Shown in pieces: positions 15,001 to 25,490 of a stretch of DNA of 64,000 bases (positions are counted from its first letter, which is position 1; the number at the start of each line of letters is the position of its first letter). Source of the stretch: Lichenostomus cassidix (lineage: Eukaryota; Chordata; Aves; Passeriformes; Meliphagidae); assembly GCA_008360975.2 (NCBI GenBank), contig CM039192.1, positions 7,036,194 to 7,100,193 on the forward strand. Direction: 5' to 3'. The position numbers were made by a program, and so were the translations under genes. The notes beneath the pieces were generated by a model. That model was not told the DNA's origin, did no database searches, and was given only the letters and a program-made list of their open reading frames with translations.

Positions 15001-16260
15001 ACCAAGAACCATCCCTGGGGCTGTCACTTGTGGACATCCACAGTTCCATCCTGCCTGCCCCACAGGCGCACCCTTCCATAGCCCGGCCGCCACGATGGAG
15101 CCCAGTGCCGAGCCCCAGCCAGCCTGGAAAGCCCTGGGAAGGCAGCTGCCTGCTGAGCTACCAGCCACCAGCTCTGACCAGCCCCGGCGCTCCTTCATCC
15201 TAGCAGAGCCCAGCGGGCTGCCGGAGCCTGGGGGCCGGGAGGGCTGGAGCAGCAGCCTGCCACGGCTGGGCAGGAACGTGCCGGCGGTGCTGCCACGGAG
15301 GGTCAGCCATGGTGGGGAGGTGGGTGCTGGCACCCTGCCCACCCTGCCCACACCGCCCAGTGCTGAAGGTAGGGATGCACAAGTTGCCCATGGGTCCCTC
15401 ATCCCACTGCTAGCCTGTTCTTGGAGCCCTTGGGAATGGAGGGCACAGGGAACTGAGCACCCAGTGCTGGGTGCTGATGTGGCTTGCCATTTGGTTGGGG
15501 AGCTGCAGGCTTCCCTCCAATGGCACCTCCCCATTGCTTTTCCAGACAACCGGCTGATGGCACGGCTGGCAGCGCCTCGGGGGCCTGGCCGCCGAGCACT
15601 GTCGGTCCATGAGGAGCAGCTCAGGGAGCCCGAGCGCCCGGCAGAGCTGGGAGGTAAGTTGGGTCTGGATTGAGACCCCAAATCCTCCTTGCACCTAACA
15701 CCAACACAGGTGGGTGGTGGCAATCCACGTGTGTGGTGGTGCTGCCTGTCCCAGCTGGTGGGTGATAGACAATGGCACTGCCACACTGGGAAGTTCCCAA
15801 GGGGGACTTGGAAGTGGGATCGGTTCCTGAAGGAGCCAGGCCAACATGCCCCACCCTAACACGTGGCGGGGTTGTGTTTCCCCCAGTGGGCACTGTTCCC
15901 CTGCGCCTGCGGCGTTCACCTGTGCTCAGGCACAGGACCAAGCACGAGTCCCTCTCAGAGATGGAGGGTGAGCCTGGACCAACCTCTGATGCTGAAGGTG
16001 AGATGCTCCTCTCCCTGCTGAAGCAGGTGTTGGGCTACCAAAGGTCCCCCCCATGCTTACGCCAGCACCCTGTGACCTCTGTAGGTGCCACGCCGCAGGA
16101 CTGGCCCCGTGCCGGGCTGGAGGAGCCGCAGGCTGGCACAGGCACTGAGGGTGAGCAGCCGCAAGCCCTGGCACAAACTGTTGGGAATGCACAAGACTCA
16201 GCTGCCGTAGACCAAAGATGCCCGGTGCCGGGCCAGGAGGAGCCAGCCCTGGGACAGTGA
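9..16260 (+). CDS. CARMIL2: CARMIL2 (RLTPR), 3' part: capping-protein regulator with leucine-rich repeats
   Basis: CARMIL proteins bind actin capping protein and loosen it from barbed ends at the plasma membrane; CARMIL2 also acts in CD28 co-stimulation of T cells. Exons: 9-84, 161-249, 600-694, 865-951, 1137-1246, 1621-1698, 1819-1895, 1990-2094, 2314-2383, 2543-2624, 3526-3622, 3901-3958, 4491-4663, 5354-5422, 6065-6158, 6231-6326, 6954-7082, 7877-7990, 8112-8287, 8772-8859, 9301-9417, 9893-9959, 11023-11294, 12855-12958, 13318-13762, 14031-14150, 14479-14515, 14693-14761, 15066-15368, 15546-15653, 15887-15997, 16085-16260. All phases join, giving about 1,296 residues and a TGA stop. Order: leucine-rich repeats (to about exon 15), helical dimerisation region (exons 16-20), basic stretch, CPI motif, then a Ser/Pro-rich tail. 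The PH domain and first repeats lie left of the window. CARMIL3 is similar; adjacent ACD decides for CARMIL2. Tail exons after 12958 are less certain. Confidence 0.9.
2167..2195. repeat. GGAT tetranucleotide microsatellite
   Basis: Short (GGAT)n run 'gggatggatggatggatggg' in a CARMIL2 intron. Confidence 0.85.
6440..6650 (+). mobile_element. CR1 LINE 3' fragment
   Basis: 'tccctggaagcgttcaagcc', 'caacctggtctagcagaagg' and the tail 'cacttccaacccagaccata', plus orientation, in the CARMIL2 intron before the exon at 6954. Confidence 0.85.
10932..10975. repeat. GAT-type trinucleotide microsatellite in a CARMIL2 intron
   Basis: Imperfect (GAT)n, 'gatgatgatgatggtgatg' and on, about 45 bases upstream of the acceptor of the CPI exon. 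Its open frame on the plus strand is joined to that exon only without splicing. Confidence 0.85.
11023..11294 (+). other. CARMIL2: CARMIL2 exon carrying the capping-protein-interaction (CPI) motif
   Basis: The last third of this exon encodes [18 protein letters not shown], which fits the CPI consensus LxHxTxxRPK(x6)P except Arg for Lys after RP. This motif wraps around capping protein and lowers its affinity for the barbed end, so the core function looks intact. The exon is GC-rich and alanine/proline-rich before the motif. The preceding intron ends in a GAT-rich microsatellite. Confidence 0.85.
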
Positions 16261-16288
16261 AGCCCCTGCATGTCACCACGCTGTTCCC

Positions 16289-16294
16289 AATAAA
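16289..16294 (+). terminator. CARMIL2: Proximal poly(A) signal of CARMIL2
   Basis: AATAAA 29 bases after the CARMIL2 stop codon. It would give a very short 3'UTR; a second signal lies at 16955. Confidence 0.6.
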
Positions 16295-16876
16295 ACCCTG
16301 CAAGCAAGTGCGCCATGCCGGGTGCTTGGCAGCTGGGGTGCGGAGAGGGGAGACGGGGCACAGGGCTGGCGTGGATGTGCCAACGATGGCATTGCCCAGT
16401 TTTCACCATGGGGACAGCCGGGCCACCAGCATCGCCCAGGATGCCCAGGGACTGGCAAAGCCTGCAGGATGCATCCAGCGGTGTTGTGGTCCCCAATGCC
16501 CTCTGCCACTGTGGGCTGCAGCGGGGGAAATGGTGATTTTAGGCAGCCAGCTATTTTTAGGAAGCGTTCCCAAGGCACTTTCACCACTCCAGCTCCTGAC
16601 CCCATGGGGTATCGCTCTCTCCAGCCCCCGCCAGCCGCAGGCTTCCATCAGCGGGACCACGACCCAGCGCATTCCAGCACGCAGCTCCATCCCTGCAGCT
16701 CCCTGACGGCACCAGCGTGATCCTGACACCCCAGTGGCTTTCTCCTGTGTTGCCCTCTGCTCCGGACCAAACGCATTCCTTACACGGATGTTTACGACAA
16801 AGCAAGATGCTTGTTTTGATTTTTTTTCTTTTTTTTTTTTTAATACAAGAGCTGTGTATTTAAAAAATATACAATT

Positions 16877-16960
16877 TTTATTTTTAATTTCTACAGCATA
16901 ACCCTGCAGGATATTTTTTGTAACAAACAGTGCAGGACCCTACCAAAACTATTCAATAAA
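16877..16960. terminator. Overlapping poly(A) signals of convergent CARMIL2 and ACD
   Basis: AATAAA on the plus strand at 16955-16960 could end a 3'UTR of about 700 bases for CARMIL2. AATAAA on the minus strand (TTTATT on plus, 16877-16882) is the first signal I see after the ACD stop at 17345. If both are used, the two mRNAs overlap by about 80-120 bases at their 3' ends. The region 16261-17344 otherwise holds no coding exon that I can see; 16800-16890 is very A/T-rich. Confidence 0.5.
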
Positions 16961-17344
16961 CCATCCAAGCTCCTGGGGTACCTTTGAAGCAGGATCAGGT
17001 TGTGTGGCCTCTGCCATCGCTGCTATGGTGGCAGTGGGTCACCTCTTGTCCCCAGTTGCTGGGCCAAGGCATTTGGAAAGGATGAAGAGGTGGGAGAGGG
17101 ATGCTGGCTCACATATAGGCATTCCTGAATGAATGCTTTTCTCCCCTCTTGGTACTGAGGATACTGGCTTTCAACAGGTCATGTGCCAGCACCCCTAGAA
17201 CCAGGGTTTCTGCAGCCAGGCCAGCCCAGCCTGCAGTCCCCTGGGGCACAGGGGTGCTGGTGTCCCCACATCGCTCCCCAACCACTCTTCCCAGTGTTTT
17301 GGCGGACCCATTAAAGAAACAAAGAAATGAAAGACAGGTTGGGC

Positions 17345-20300
17345 TCAGGAATCATCATCATCTTCCTCCTCCTCAGTCAGTATCCAGCATGCCCACTTCA
17401 GCATTGCCTTTGAGACCCTGAAAAACCAGACAAGAGGAGGCAGAGTGAGAAGACACCCAGCTGTGGACACACCACTGGGGCAGCTCGTGACAAGGGGTAA
17501 AGCAGAGGTTGGGGATTCACTGTAGGAATGTCAGTCCCACTGCAGGGACAAGGGACAGCCACGAGTCCATGGCTGATATGGCACTGACCTGATAGATTGT
17601 ATCTGCTGGCAGAGCTCTGGGCTTGGAGCCTCGTAATTGAACTGGGGCGGTCTCCTGACACACTGCAGAAACAGAGCAGAGTGAGATGGGTCTGCCCCGG
17701 AGTGCTGCCCCAAGCAGCCTGAGAGCCCAATACCGCCAGGAAAACCATAGGATTGAGGTGTCTCTCTCTCTGTTCTTTCAATCTTATTTTACCCAGATTG
17801 TTTGGAAGATGCTCCAGTAATTGTTCCCACCCAGCTCAGGCTAAACCACATCTTCACTGTCCCTGGAGAGATTTAAAGGCATGTGGATGTGGCACTTGGG
17901 GCCATGATTCAGTGGTGGGCTTGGCAGTGCTGGGGAATGGCTGGGCTTTGATCTTGTGAGGTCTTTTCCAGCCTAAGTTACATGATTCCCTCATGATTGC
18001 TTCAGTGTTCCCAGATCCTGCACCATCCACACTGACACCTGCATTCAACTTCCCACCCACAGCAGCCTGGTGAGGAAAGATCCTAGGATGGACACTAGCA
18101 GTGAGGGCACAGAGAACCTCTCAGGGGACAGCCAGCCCTCAGGGGACCCCACCAGCTGCTTCGTATTTACCGGCTCTGGAGCTCTGCGCTGCTCTGGCCT
18201 GGAGCTGGGCCCAGCCCTCACAGGGGATGCTTGCTCTTCCTCTTCTTCCTCCTCCTCCTCTTCCTCCTCCTCCTCCTCAAGCTCCTTTCTATGCCGCAGC
18301 CCTGCCTCCTTTCGGCTCTTCTTTGCATTCTGTGGGCTCATGAACTCCAATCTCGTGCCTGTGCCTTTCCCTCTGCCCTTTGGGATCCTTGTGGGATGCT
18401 GATGCCCACTGGGGCCCTGCTCTTCTTCCACCATTAGCTTCCTCTTGGCACGCACAGCATCTCCTCCCTTTGCCCTGGCATGAGCCAGTCCAGGCTTCAA
18501 GGCATCTGGAGGGGAAGCTGTGCCACTGGAGCAGGCCTCCTCCCTGCGAGGCATCCTGTCAGGCTGGGATTGCAAGCTGCTGCTGGGCAAGACTGGAACA
18601 ACTGGGGAAAGAGTGGGCAGGGTGGCCTGAGAACCCCTTGATCCCTGTGGGCTTTGAGCATCACACGAGGTATCCCAGGCTCCCTCCGCAGCTGATGCCG
18701 CCTCAGTGGTGCTGATCTCCACTGGACTGGGATTCCTGTAGGAGCGGAGCAGGGAGGGAGAGGAGGTCTGTACTGGCTCTCCTTGTGGCAAGCCCTCGGC
18801 AGAGCCCTGGCTACACACTTCCAGCAGGTCGGTGGTATTGCTGTCAGCAGCCACATCTTTCTGGGCCTTCGAGGGAGGATCAGGTTGAAAGCTCTTTTCT
18901 AGTACAAGGAAAAGCATTGACAGTTTGAACAGGGTCCTGGTGGTGGGACATGCCCTGCCACACAGGAAGTGTCAGGGCTGGAATGATGCAGGCACAGGGC
19001 AATAGGAACACCACAGCACTGCTTTTCAGCCACGGGAAATCAAGCCAGCATCCAGGATGAGCTATACCCAATGAGAAGACAGGAGCTGTCTCCTGCCAGG
19101 AAGGCAGGCTGGATGTCCTGTGACATGGGGACTCACCATCTGAAGAGCTCGCGGTCAAAGACAATGAGGGCATCCTGTTCCAGGGGTTGTCCAGGGATCC
19201 CTCCAAGCTATCCGACAAGGTGGGTGATGGAGCACCTGCAATGAAGAAGCTGGAGGGTTGATTTTGTCAGAGAAAGCAGCTGCCCATTCCCAGTGGGTCC
19301 CCTGTGCACAAGGTCTCACACAGAGACAGCTCTTGAGGGGTCTGAAGCCCTTTCTAGCCCAAAATGTGGTATATTCCAGTCAGACCCTTTCCAAGGTCTC
19401 ATCCAGCAGGCAGCCGAGAGGCAGACACTGCCCAGAGAGCAGGCAGGTGTGAAGAAGGCCTTTTCCTGCGCCCTGCACTGTGCAGGACAGCACCTCCCTT
19501 CAGCTCCTCCTCTACATGGAGCTTCCACAGATACATCTGCAGCAAAGCCTGGCAACACCAAGCCCAGCAAGGTGACACAAATTCATCCTGGTGCTGAGCC
19601 AGAGCCAGGGAGGAGCCCACACTTGGGCAGGAGATTCAGGCTCGTTACAGCATCAAAAGGACAAAATGACTTTTTGTGCTCCCAGCACAATGAACCAAAG
19701 CTTCAGGAATGGAACCATTTCCTGCCTGCTCAAGGTCTCCCAAAGACCTGGCCACACCAGTACCTCCTCTGCTTAATCCAAGGAGATGGGCAGAGCCAAC
19801 TGTAGAGGAAACTACAGGCTCGATGGGATCTGGAGCGTTCACTGGAGGCCATGAGGACAATCCAAGGGCTGGAGCATCTCTGCTATTAAGACAGGCTGAA
19901 AGAGTTGGGGTTATTCACCTTGGAAAACAGAAAGCTCCAGGGAGACCTTAGAGAACCTTCCAGTATCTAAAGAGGCCCCAAGAGGGCTGGAGAAGGACTT
20001 TAGACAAGGGCCTGGAGTAACAGAACGAAGGGGAATGGCTTCACACTGTCAGAGGGCAGGGTTAGGTTAGATATTTGGAAGAAATTCTTCCCTGTGAGTG
20101 TGGGAAGGCCCTGGTATGAGTTGCCCAGTGTAGCTGTGGCTTCCCCAGCCCTGGGAAGTGTTCAAGGCCAGGTTGGACAGGGCTTGTAGCAACCCAGTCT
20201 AGTAGAAGGTGTCCCTGCTCATGGCAGGGGATCAGAGCTAGACAGTCTTTGAAGTCCCTTCTAACACAAACCATTCTAGGATGTGGAGGTCCTGCTACTC

Positions 20301-23300
20301 ACAGCTGGTTTGGGATACAACACTTGGGTCTCCTGGCACTGTCCCATCATCACTATTCTTTCCAGGAGCTGTTTTGCTTGTATCTGCAACAAAAGAGGCA
20401 CTGTTGTCCATACCCCCAGCATGAAGCAAAGCCAGAGCAAAGGAAGTCTTCTCCCCACCCCAAGGAGTCCCTCATTTCACATGCTTGGGTGCTGCACTGC
20501 CCACCTGTGTACCCTGCAGATGCTGCCTCAGAAGAATCACAAACACCTGCCTCCTCCTCAGGAGGGATCACCAGGGCGCTGACTGGGACCATGAAAACAT
20601 CCTCACCCCGCTGAAATGAGACACGTTATGTGGTTTTTGCTGGGCAGTCCTTCTCCAGATGCAGGAGCCCACATGTACCTGACAGCCCAACACCATCTCC
20701 TTCCCCAGGAAACCTCCAGCTCTGCCCACTGTCCTTCCCCTTCCTTCTCCCACCCCACCAGAGCACCCTGAGCTGTCACAGCCCTGTCTCAGCTGGTCCC
20801 AGCAGACAGACTGACCTCTTTCTTGCGCTCTGCCTCCCATGGGGTGATGGGAACCTCATCCTCCACTGTAACTGGCTTCTCCTTGGATTTCTGTAAATCC
20901 AAGCATTCCTCAGCATTTTCCTTCAAAATCTCCAGCTGGTTCTGTCCTATGGCATCAATCAGCTGAGAGACAGAGGGCTCTGGAACAGGAACACACAGAC
21001 ATCAGCAGAAGAGACAGCTGAATTCAGGCAAGCCTCACCTGCAAATGCTTTACCCTGCTGCATGACTTGGTGACTGTATGACACTAAAACCTGTGGAAAC
21101 ATCCAAAATTCTGCATTTCCTTTGCTTCTAGAAACTATCTTTCTTTCTCCACACATCCTGGACCAGCATCATGAGCACAGGCATGCAATGTCCTACTCTC
21201 CTTTAGCTATCAGCACCATCTCACCCTGTTTTGGGCTTAGCAACACACGTTTGTGAGATCTGACCAGGCTCCTGCTACCTCTGCCTAACACGGACTAAGT
21301 TGAGGAAACCCAGGGGGCCCACCAGGCAGCCAGAGCATTGCATGCACCCCCATAACCCTTTACCTGAGTTGAGAGCATTCCTCACAGCAAGATTCCTCCT
21401 GTAATGACCAAGGAGAAGACAAAGCCAGGTTAGGGCTTGGGCATATGAAGCTCTCAGTCACATTCAAGCATCCTGGCTTGGGAGTAGTAGCTTGTGAAAG
21501 TAGGGGATCCCCCACTGGGTGCTGGATCTGGCCACTGGCCTGTGCTCAGTATTCCTGTGACCAGGAATAACCATAACGGAGCCTCATTCCTGGAGATGGA
21601 CTGACCAGAGTTGGATCACCAAGGGTGAAGAAGGAGCTGTGCCAGGCTCACCCACCTGCTGTGCTGCCTAACACTGGCAGGAACAAGCCTTCCACAGGTG
21701 TTTCCTGCTAGCTCAGAGGAAGAGATTAGGGATGTGTCACCACCATCTTATTTTGCATGGACTACTCAGCTCTGTCATGTTCTGGGGCAGGGAGTCACAC
21801 AGGTTAACCAGGAGCTGCCATAACCTGTGCCAGCCCTTGCCAGCCTGCTCTAACCCCAGTCTGAGGTTGCACACTCCCATCAGGGTGTCTGGATACATCC
21901 CTGAGACCCATACTCACAGCCAGAGCTCCTTAATCTTCTTCACCACAGAGGGGTCCTGGTTCCTGCAGAAAGAGAGAAGCCAATTCCTGATTCCCTCCAA
22001 ATCCCCACCTTCCTTCTCCCTTGCCATGCAGACAATCCCTCTTTCAAAAGGTCCCCAGCACAAGCAGGTCACATCAGGACTCCCAGGGTCAGAGCTGCTG
22101 TGGGAAGATGAGGAAGCCTCCCTGAGTAGATCCCCCACCCACCCATCCCATGGGCCATACCCATCAGATGATTCAATCCTCTGCCTCTGCATGGGCAGCA
22201 CGATGAACTGCTGGGTCCTGAGGTAAAACTCGCAGTCCTCCTGTGGGGAGGACAGAGCCTGTAAGGCACCTCTGAGTCCCACCTCTGCCCCGCCTCCCCG
22301 GGGGCCAGCTGGCACCCACACACCCACCCCAGCTCTGCCACCAACCCTCCAGTCTAAGGCAGGGTCCCCTCACAAAGGACAACCCCTCTTCAAAGCGGGG
22401 CTTCTATCTTCCTGTGCCAGCTAATGGCTCTGCAAGAGCCATAAGCCAGGGTGGGCCAGCTCAGGGGAGGCTATGGGGACACCTCTGAACCCCTGCAAGG
22501 GGACAGTGGGCAGCTCTGCCACCAGCCCATGCAGGCCTTCTGTGGCTGCTTAACAGCCAGGGGTGACAGCCAGGTGGTCCTGGGGGAGATGCACCCCATT
22601 CCTAGGGAGGGCCCATCCCTACCCCAGTGCCCAGATCAGCTGCCACAGACCCCACAGAAGCTGCATATGAATATGAAAGGCCACCCATCACCTGTCTTCA
22701 GCTCCTGGGAGCAGCTGGAAGCAGGCAAGAGTGTAGAAAGCACAGTAAGGTAAAGGAACAGGCTGCTTCCACTCCTCAGAGCACTTACCAGCCTGGCCTC
22801 GTCCTGAAAACACACCGTGTACCTCTGCAGGACAATAATTCTGCAAGTAAGGCTGGAAAGCCTGAGCTGCAGGTGGGCGCTGGAAAAGGAACAGAGCAGG
22901 AATGCCTTGAAGAACAGAGCTGGACCCCCCTCAGACACACAGTGGGGCTTCCCCAGCAACTCTGCCAACCACACCGGAGCATTCTGGAACATGTCTCAGC
23001 ATGAGCAGCAGGGACCAAGGGCTCCTTATTCCATAATAATTCCTGCCTAAGAGTTGCTTCTTCATGCTGCTTATCCTTGGCTCTGCTACCAGCACCCCCA
23101 CCAGTTTAAGGGTGTCCAAACAGGGAAATGGAGGAAAGCACTGAAGGAGCAGCCCAGGCTACCATGGTTAATGCTCTGGCTCCTTTCACAAAACCCATGG
23201 GCTCTACAGTCCTTTCTGATGGCATCACAGCTTCTGCCATGGATCCCTGCCCATCCCAACCAGTGGACACCAGAGCACGTGCATTCCGGCTTTCATCTCC

Positions 23301-24932
23301 TAAGAGCTCTTTCACACCAACTTCCCACCCTGAGGTTGCTTTAGCTTAACACAACCTGAAACAAGACCAGGCAGGAGCCCCAGCTCCTCACAGCAGCTGT
23401 GGAGAACTGCTGTCCCAGCCATGCCAAGTCACGGTGGAACCCACTTTTCCTCTGCCTGCAGAGCTTCGGGTGTAATGACCACACGGATGTAGCAGGATCC
23501 ATCAGAGACCTGCACGACAGCATCTTGGACGACCTCAGATTGGCCAGGAGCAGCTGAGTCACTCAAGACCTGTCAAGAGATTGGAGAGGGAGAAAAAAAG
23601 AACTCTTATTTATAGAAACGGAACAAGCATCACAGGAAAGCGGTCACCATACCAAGCTCCTCCTCCCCGAAATAAAAATCACAGACATTGAAGAGGAAGA
23701 ATTGCACATCCACAGCCACCAAACTGGGAACCACTGAGGACTTCCCAGAACTTAGATTTCGGAGGCTGTTGGAGCACTTTGGGACAGTCCCTCTGGGTAC
23801 CTACCCGCACCACCTGCCCAGCCACGAAATTCTCATGCTCATCTGGCTGCTCATAATTCACCAAGAGGTCAGAAATCCATGGCTCCAGGACGTAGAGTTT
23901 GGGAGAAGCCACAATCTTGTCTACACACACAAGACTACGTGAGAAGAAACAAGACACCAAGCCATAAGCAGTGCTTCATCATCTCAGGAAGGGTTTTGCA
24001 CCCCAAATACACCCAAATACACACCAAATGCACCCAGGAGATTGCTCAAATCCACCCCAAATGCACCCCCAAACCCAGGAGATTGCTCAAATCCACCCCA
24101 AATGCACCCACTTCTCTGCAAGGACCCTTCCTAAGGGCATTGTGCTGAGGAAGCCACGCTGCTGGCGGCACACAGGTCCTGCCGCATCCTGCTCGGACAG
24201 TGGAGGGGGACACCCGTAGCTCTGGAGTATGTTCAGCATTCTGCAATTCCCCCACACAGGACAGGACATTTATTTCTATCTCCTTCCATACTGTTTATTA
24301 ACCCCCAATAACTATTTTCCTGTGACCAGGTCTTAACAATAACTCTCTGAATTCTGGAAGGGAGAAGAACTGGGGACAAACAGGGCCTCGGGACGGGTAA
24401 GGCTGGAAGAGGCAGGGGCTGGGGACAGGTGGGGCTGGACCGGGCGGGTTTGGGGACAGGCAGGGGCTGGGGACAGGCAGGGGCTGGGGACCGGCAGGGG
24501 CTGGGGACAAGTACGGTTGGGCAACACAAGGATAGGACAGGCAGGGACTGGGCCAGGCGAGGCTGGGCCAGGCAGGGGCTGAGAACCGGCAGGGGCTGTG
24601 AGGAGAGGCAGGGGCTGGGCCAGGCACGGGCTGAGGAGAGGCACGGGCTGAGGAGAGGCACGGGCTGAGGAGAGGCACGGGCTGAGGAGAGGCACGGGCT
24701 GAGGAGAGGCACGGGCTGAGGAGAGGCACGGGCTGAGGAGAGGCACGGGCTGAGGAGAGGCACGGGCTGAGGAAAGGCAGGGGCTGGGCCAGGCGGGGCT
24801 GGGGACAGGCAGAGGCTGGGCCAGGCCGGGGCTGAGGACACACAGGGCTGACCCCCCTCCCGGCCCCCCTCACCGCTCCCCCGCCGCCAGCCCCGGGCTC
24901 GCCCCGCCCGGCGGAGCGGCCGCCGCCGCCAT
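17345..24932 (-). CDS. ACD: ACD (TPP1), shelterin subunit
   Basis: TPP1 links TIN2 to POT1 at telomeres and recruits telomerase through its OB fold. Exons in transcript order: 24932-24874, 23934-23805, 23569-23445, 22879-22789, 22240-22161, 21962-21918, 21398-21364, 20979-20816, 20610-20505, 19235-19137, 18898-18171, 17662-17589, 17417-17345. Phases join throughout, giving 602 aa (human is about 458-544). The OB fold is recognisable: VLEPWISDLL near the start (human LRPWIRELI), VQVSDGSCYIRVVITPEAL, then EDCEFYLR and NQDPSVVKKI. The last two exons encode QFNYE and KAMLKWACWIL, like the human TIN2-binding C terminus. Exon 11 (18898-18171) is long and disordered with 15 consecutive Glu. The ATG at 24932 has a good context in a CpG island. 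The N-terminal exon and the exon 4 acceptor are my inference; the identity is firm. Confidence 0.9.
17830..17990 (+). mobile_element. CR1 LINE 3' fragment, degraded
   Basis: Carries decayed CR1 tail phrases (a 'ggcagtgctgggg...' stretch, then 'gaggtcttttccagcc') reading in the plus direction. It lies in the ACD intron between the last large exon and the penultimate exon. Confidence 0.55.
18234..18282 (-). repeat. ACD: Glutamate-codon microsatellite inside ACD exon 11
   Basis: A run of 15 GAG/GAA codons on the minus strand, coding for uninterrupted Glu just after a basic patch. The mixed GAG/GAA use suggests an old or stabilised tract rather than a fresh expansion. Confidence 0.85.
19840..20282 (+). 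mobile_element. CR1 LINE, 5'-truncated copy
   Basis: About 440 bases of CR1 3' region: 'ggctggagcatctctgct', 'gaaattcttccctgtgag', 'aggccaggttggacaggg' and the 3' end 'aaaccattctagg'. Plus orientation, antisense to ACD, within the intron between ACD exons 9 and 10. Confidence 0.85.
23990..24116. repeat. Tandem duplication of about 41 bp in ACD intron 1
   Basis: 'caggagattgctcaaatcc' followed by 'accccaaatgcaccc' occurs at about 24036 and again at about 24077, after a looser run of 'acacccaaat' words. Non-coding. Confidence 0.7.
24405..24850. repeat. G-rich minisatellite in ACD intron 1, with a 17-bp core array
   Basis: From 24625 to 24777 the 17-bp unit cacgggctgaggagagg is repeated nine times, eight exact and the last with one G-to-A change. 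On both sides are looser 17-18 bp relatives such as 'ggggctggggacaggca'. The plus strand has many closely spaced GGGG runs. The array ends less than 30 bases before the donor of ACD exon 1. Open frames seen across it arise because the unit contains no stop codon on the minus strand; I do not call a gene. Confidence 0.92.
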
Positions 24933-25060
24933 GGCCGCGGGACCCGGAACAGGAAGCGGGCGGTATCGTCACTCCCGGGGCGGGCGCAGGGGCAGGCCGG
25001 GGCGGGGGTCGGTCCCTGCTCCCCGCCCTCCCCATCCCACCCCAACCAGCTCACCTCTAT
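24850..25060 (-). promoter_or_regulatory. ACD: CpG-rich promoter and first exon region of ACD
   Basis: Very GC- and CpG-rich block around the ACD start codon. On the minus strand CCCGCTTCCTGTTCCGGG lies just upstream of the ATG and resembles ETS-type sites. No TATA box is seen, and the transcription start cannot be fixed from sequence. I find no gene reading rightward from this island, although mammalian ACD has PARD6A head-to-head here. Confidence 0.6.
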
Positions 25061-25139
25061 CCGGTCCGCATCCTTATCCGCTGCCCTATCGCTGTGCCCG
25101 TCCCTGGCGCTTTTCCTGGGCAGACACGTGCCCTTTTAG

Positions 25140-25490
25140 GAGAGAAGGATTCGAGGAGACCTTAGAGCTCTTGTAGTACCTAAAGGAGCTACAAGAGAGC
25201 TGGAGGGGACTTTGGACAGGGGCATGGAGTGATAGCATAAGGGGGAATGGCTTCAAACTGAAAAAAGTGCACGTTTAGATGAGATATGAAGAAGAAATCC
25301 TGGTAGGGTGTGAATCACTGGCATAGGTTGTCCAGAGAAGCTGTGGCTCCTCCATCCCTGGAAGTGCTCAAGGCCAGGTTGGAAGGGGCTCTGAGCCTTG
25401 GGGAAGGTGTCCCTGCCCATGGCGGGATTTTGGAACAAGATGAACTTTTAAGGTCCCTTCCAATCCAAACCGTTCCAAGATTCACCATAT
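25140..25490 (+). mobile_element. CR1 LINE, 5'-truncated copy
   Basis: CR1 3' region with 'ggggaatggcttcaaactg', 'gtccagagaagctgtggct' and the tail 'aggtcccttccaatccaaac'. Plus orientation, just right of the ACD promoter. Confidence 0.8.

Noticed and set aside
13951..15081. 376-residue open frame on the plus strand
   Set aside because: Runs through introns and out of frame with the CARMIL2 exons at 14031, 14479 and 14693, whose phases join without it.
1..16260. CARMIL3 as the identity of the first gene
   Set aside because: The leucine-rich repeats alone would allow it, but the convergent ACD neighbour matches the CARMIL2-ACD order in human 16q22.
23805..23920. ACD exon 2 starting at 23920 after tgtgtgtag
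   Set aside because: This acceptor does not join in frame with the ATG exon at 24932; the upstream acceptor at 23935 has a better pyrimidine tract and keeps frame.
24233..25054. Open minus-strand frames over 240 residues rich in SSARASPQPVP repeats
   Set aside because: They come from the stop-free 17-bp minisatellite in ACD intron 1; the frames cross the exon 1 donor and match no family.
24931..25176. A plus-strand gene starting in the ACD CpG island
   Set aside because: The 81-residue frame is low-complexity, runs into a CR1 copy and shows no resemblance to PARD6A or another family.
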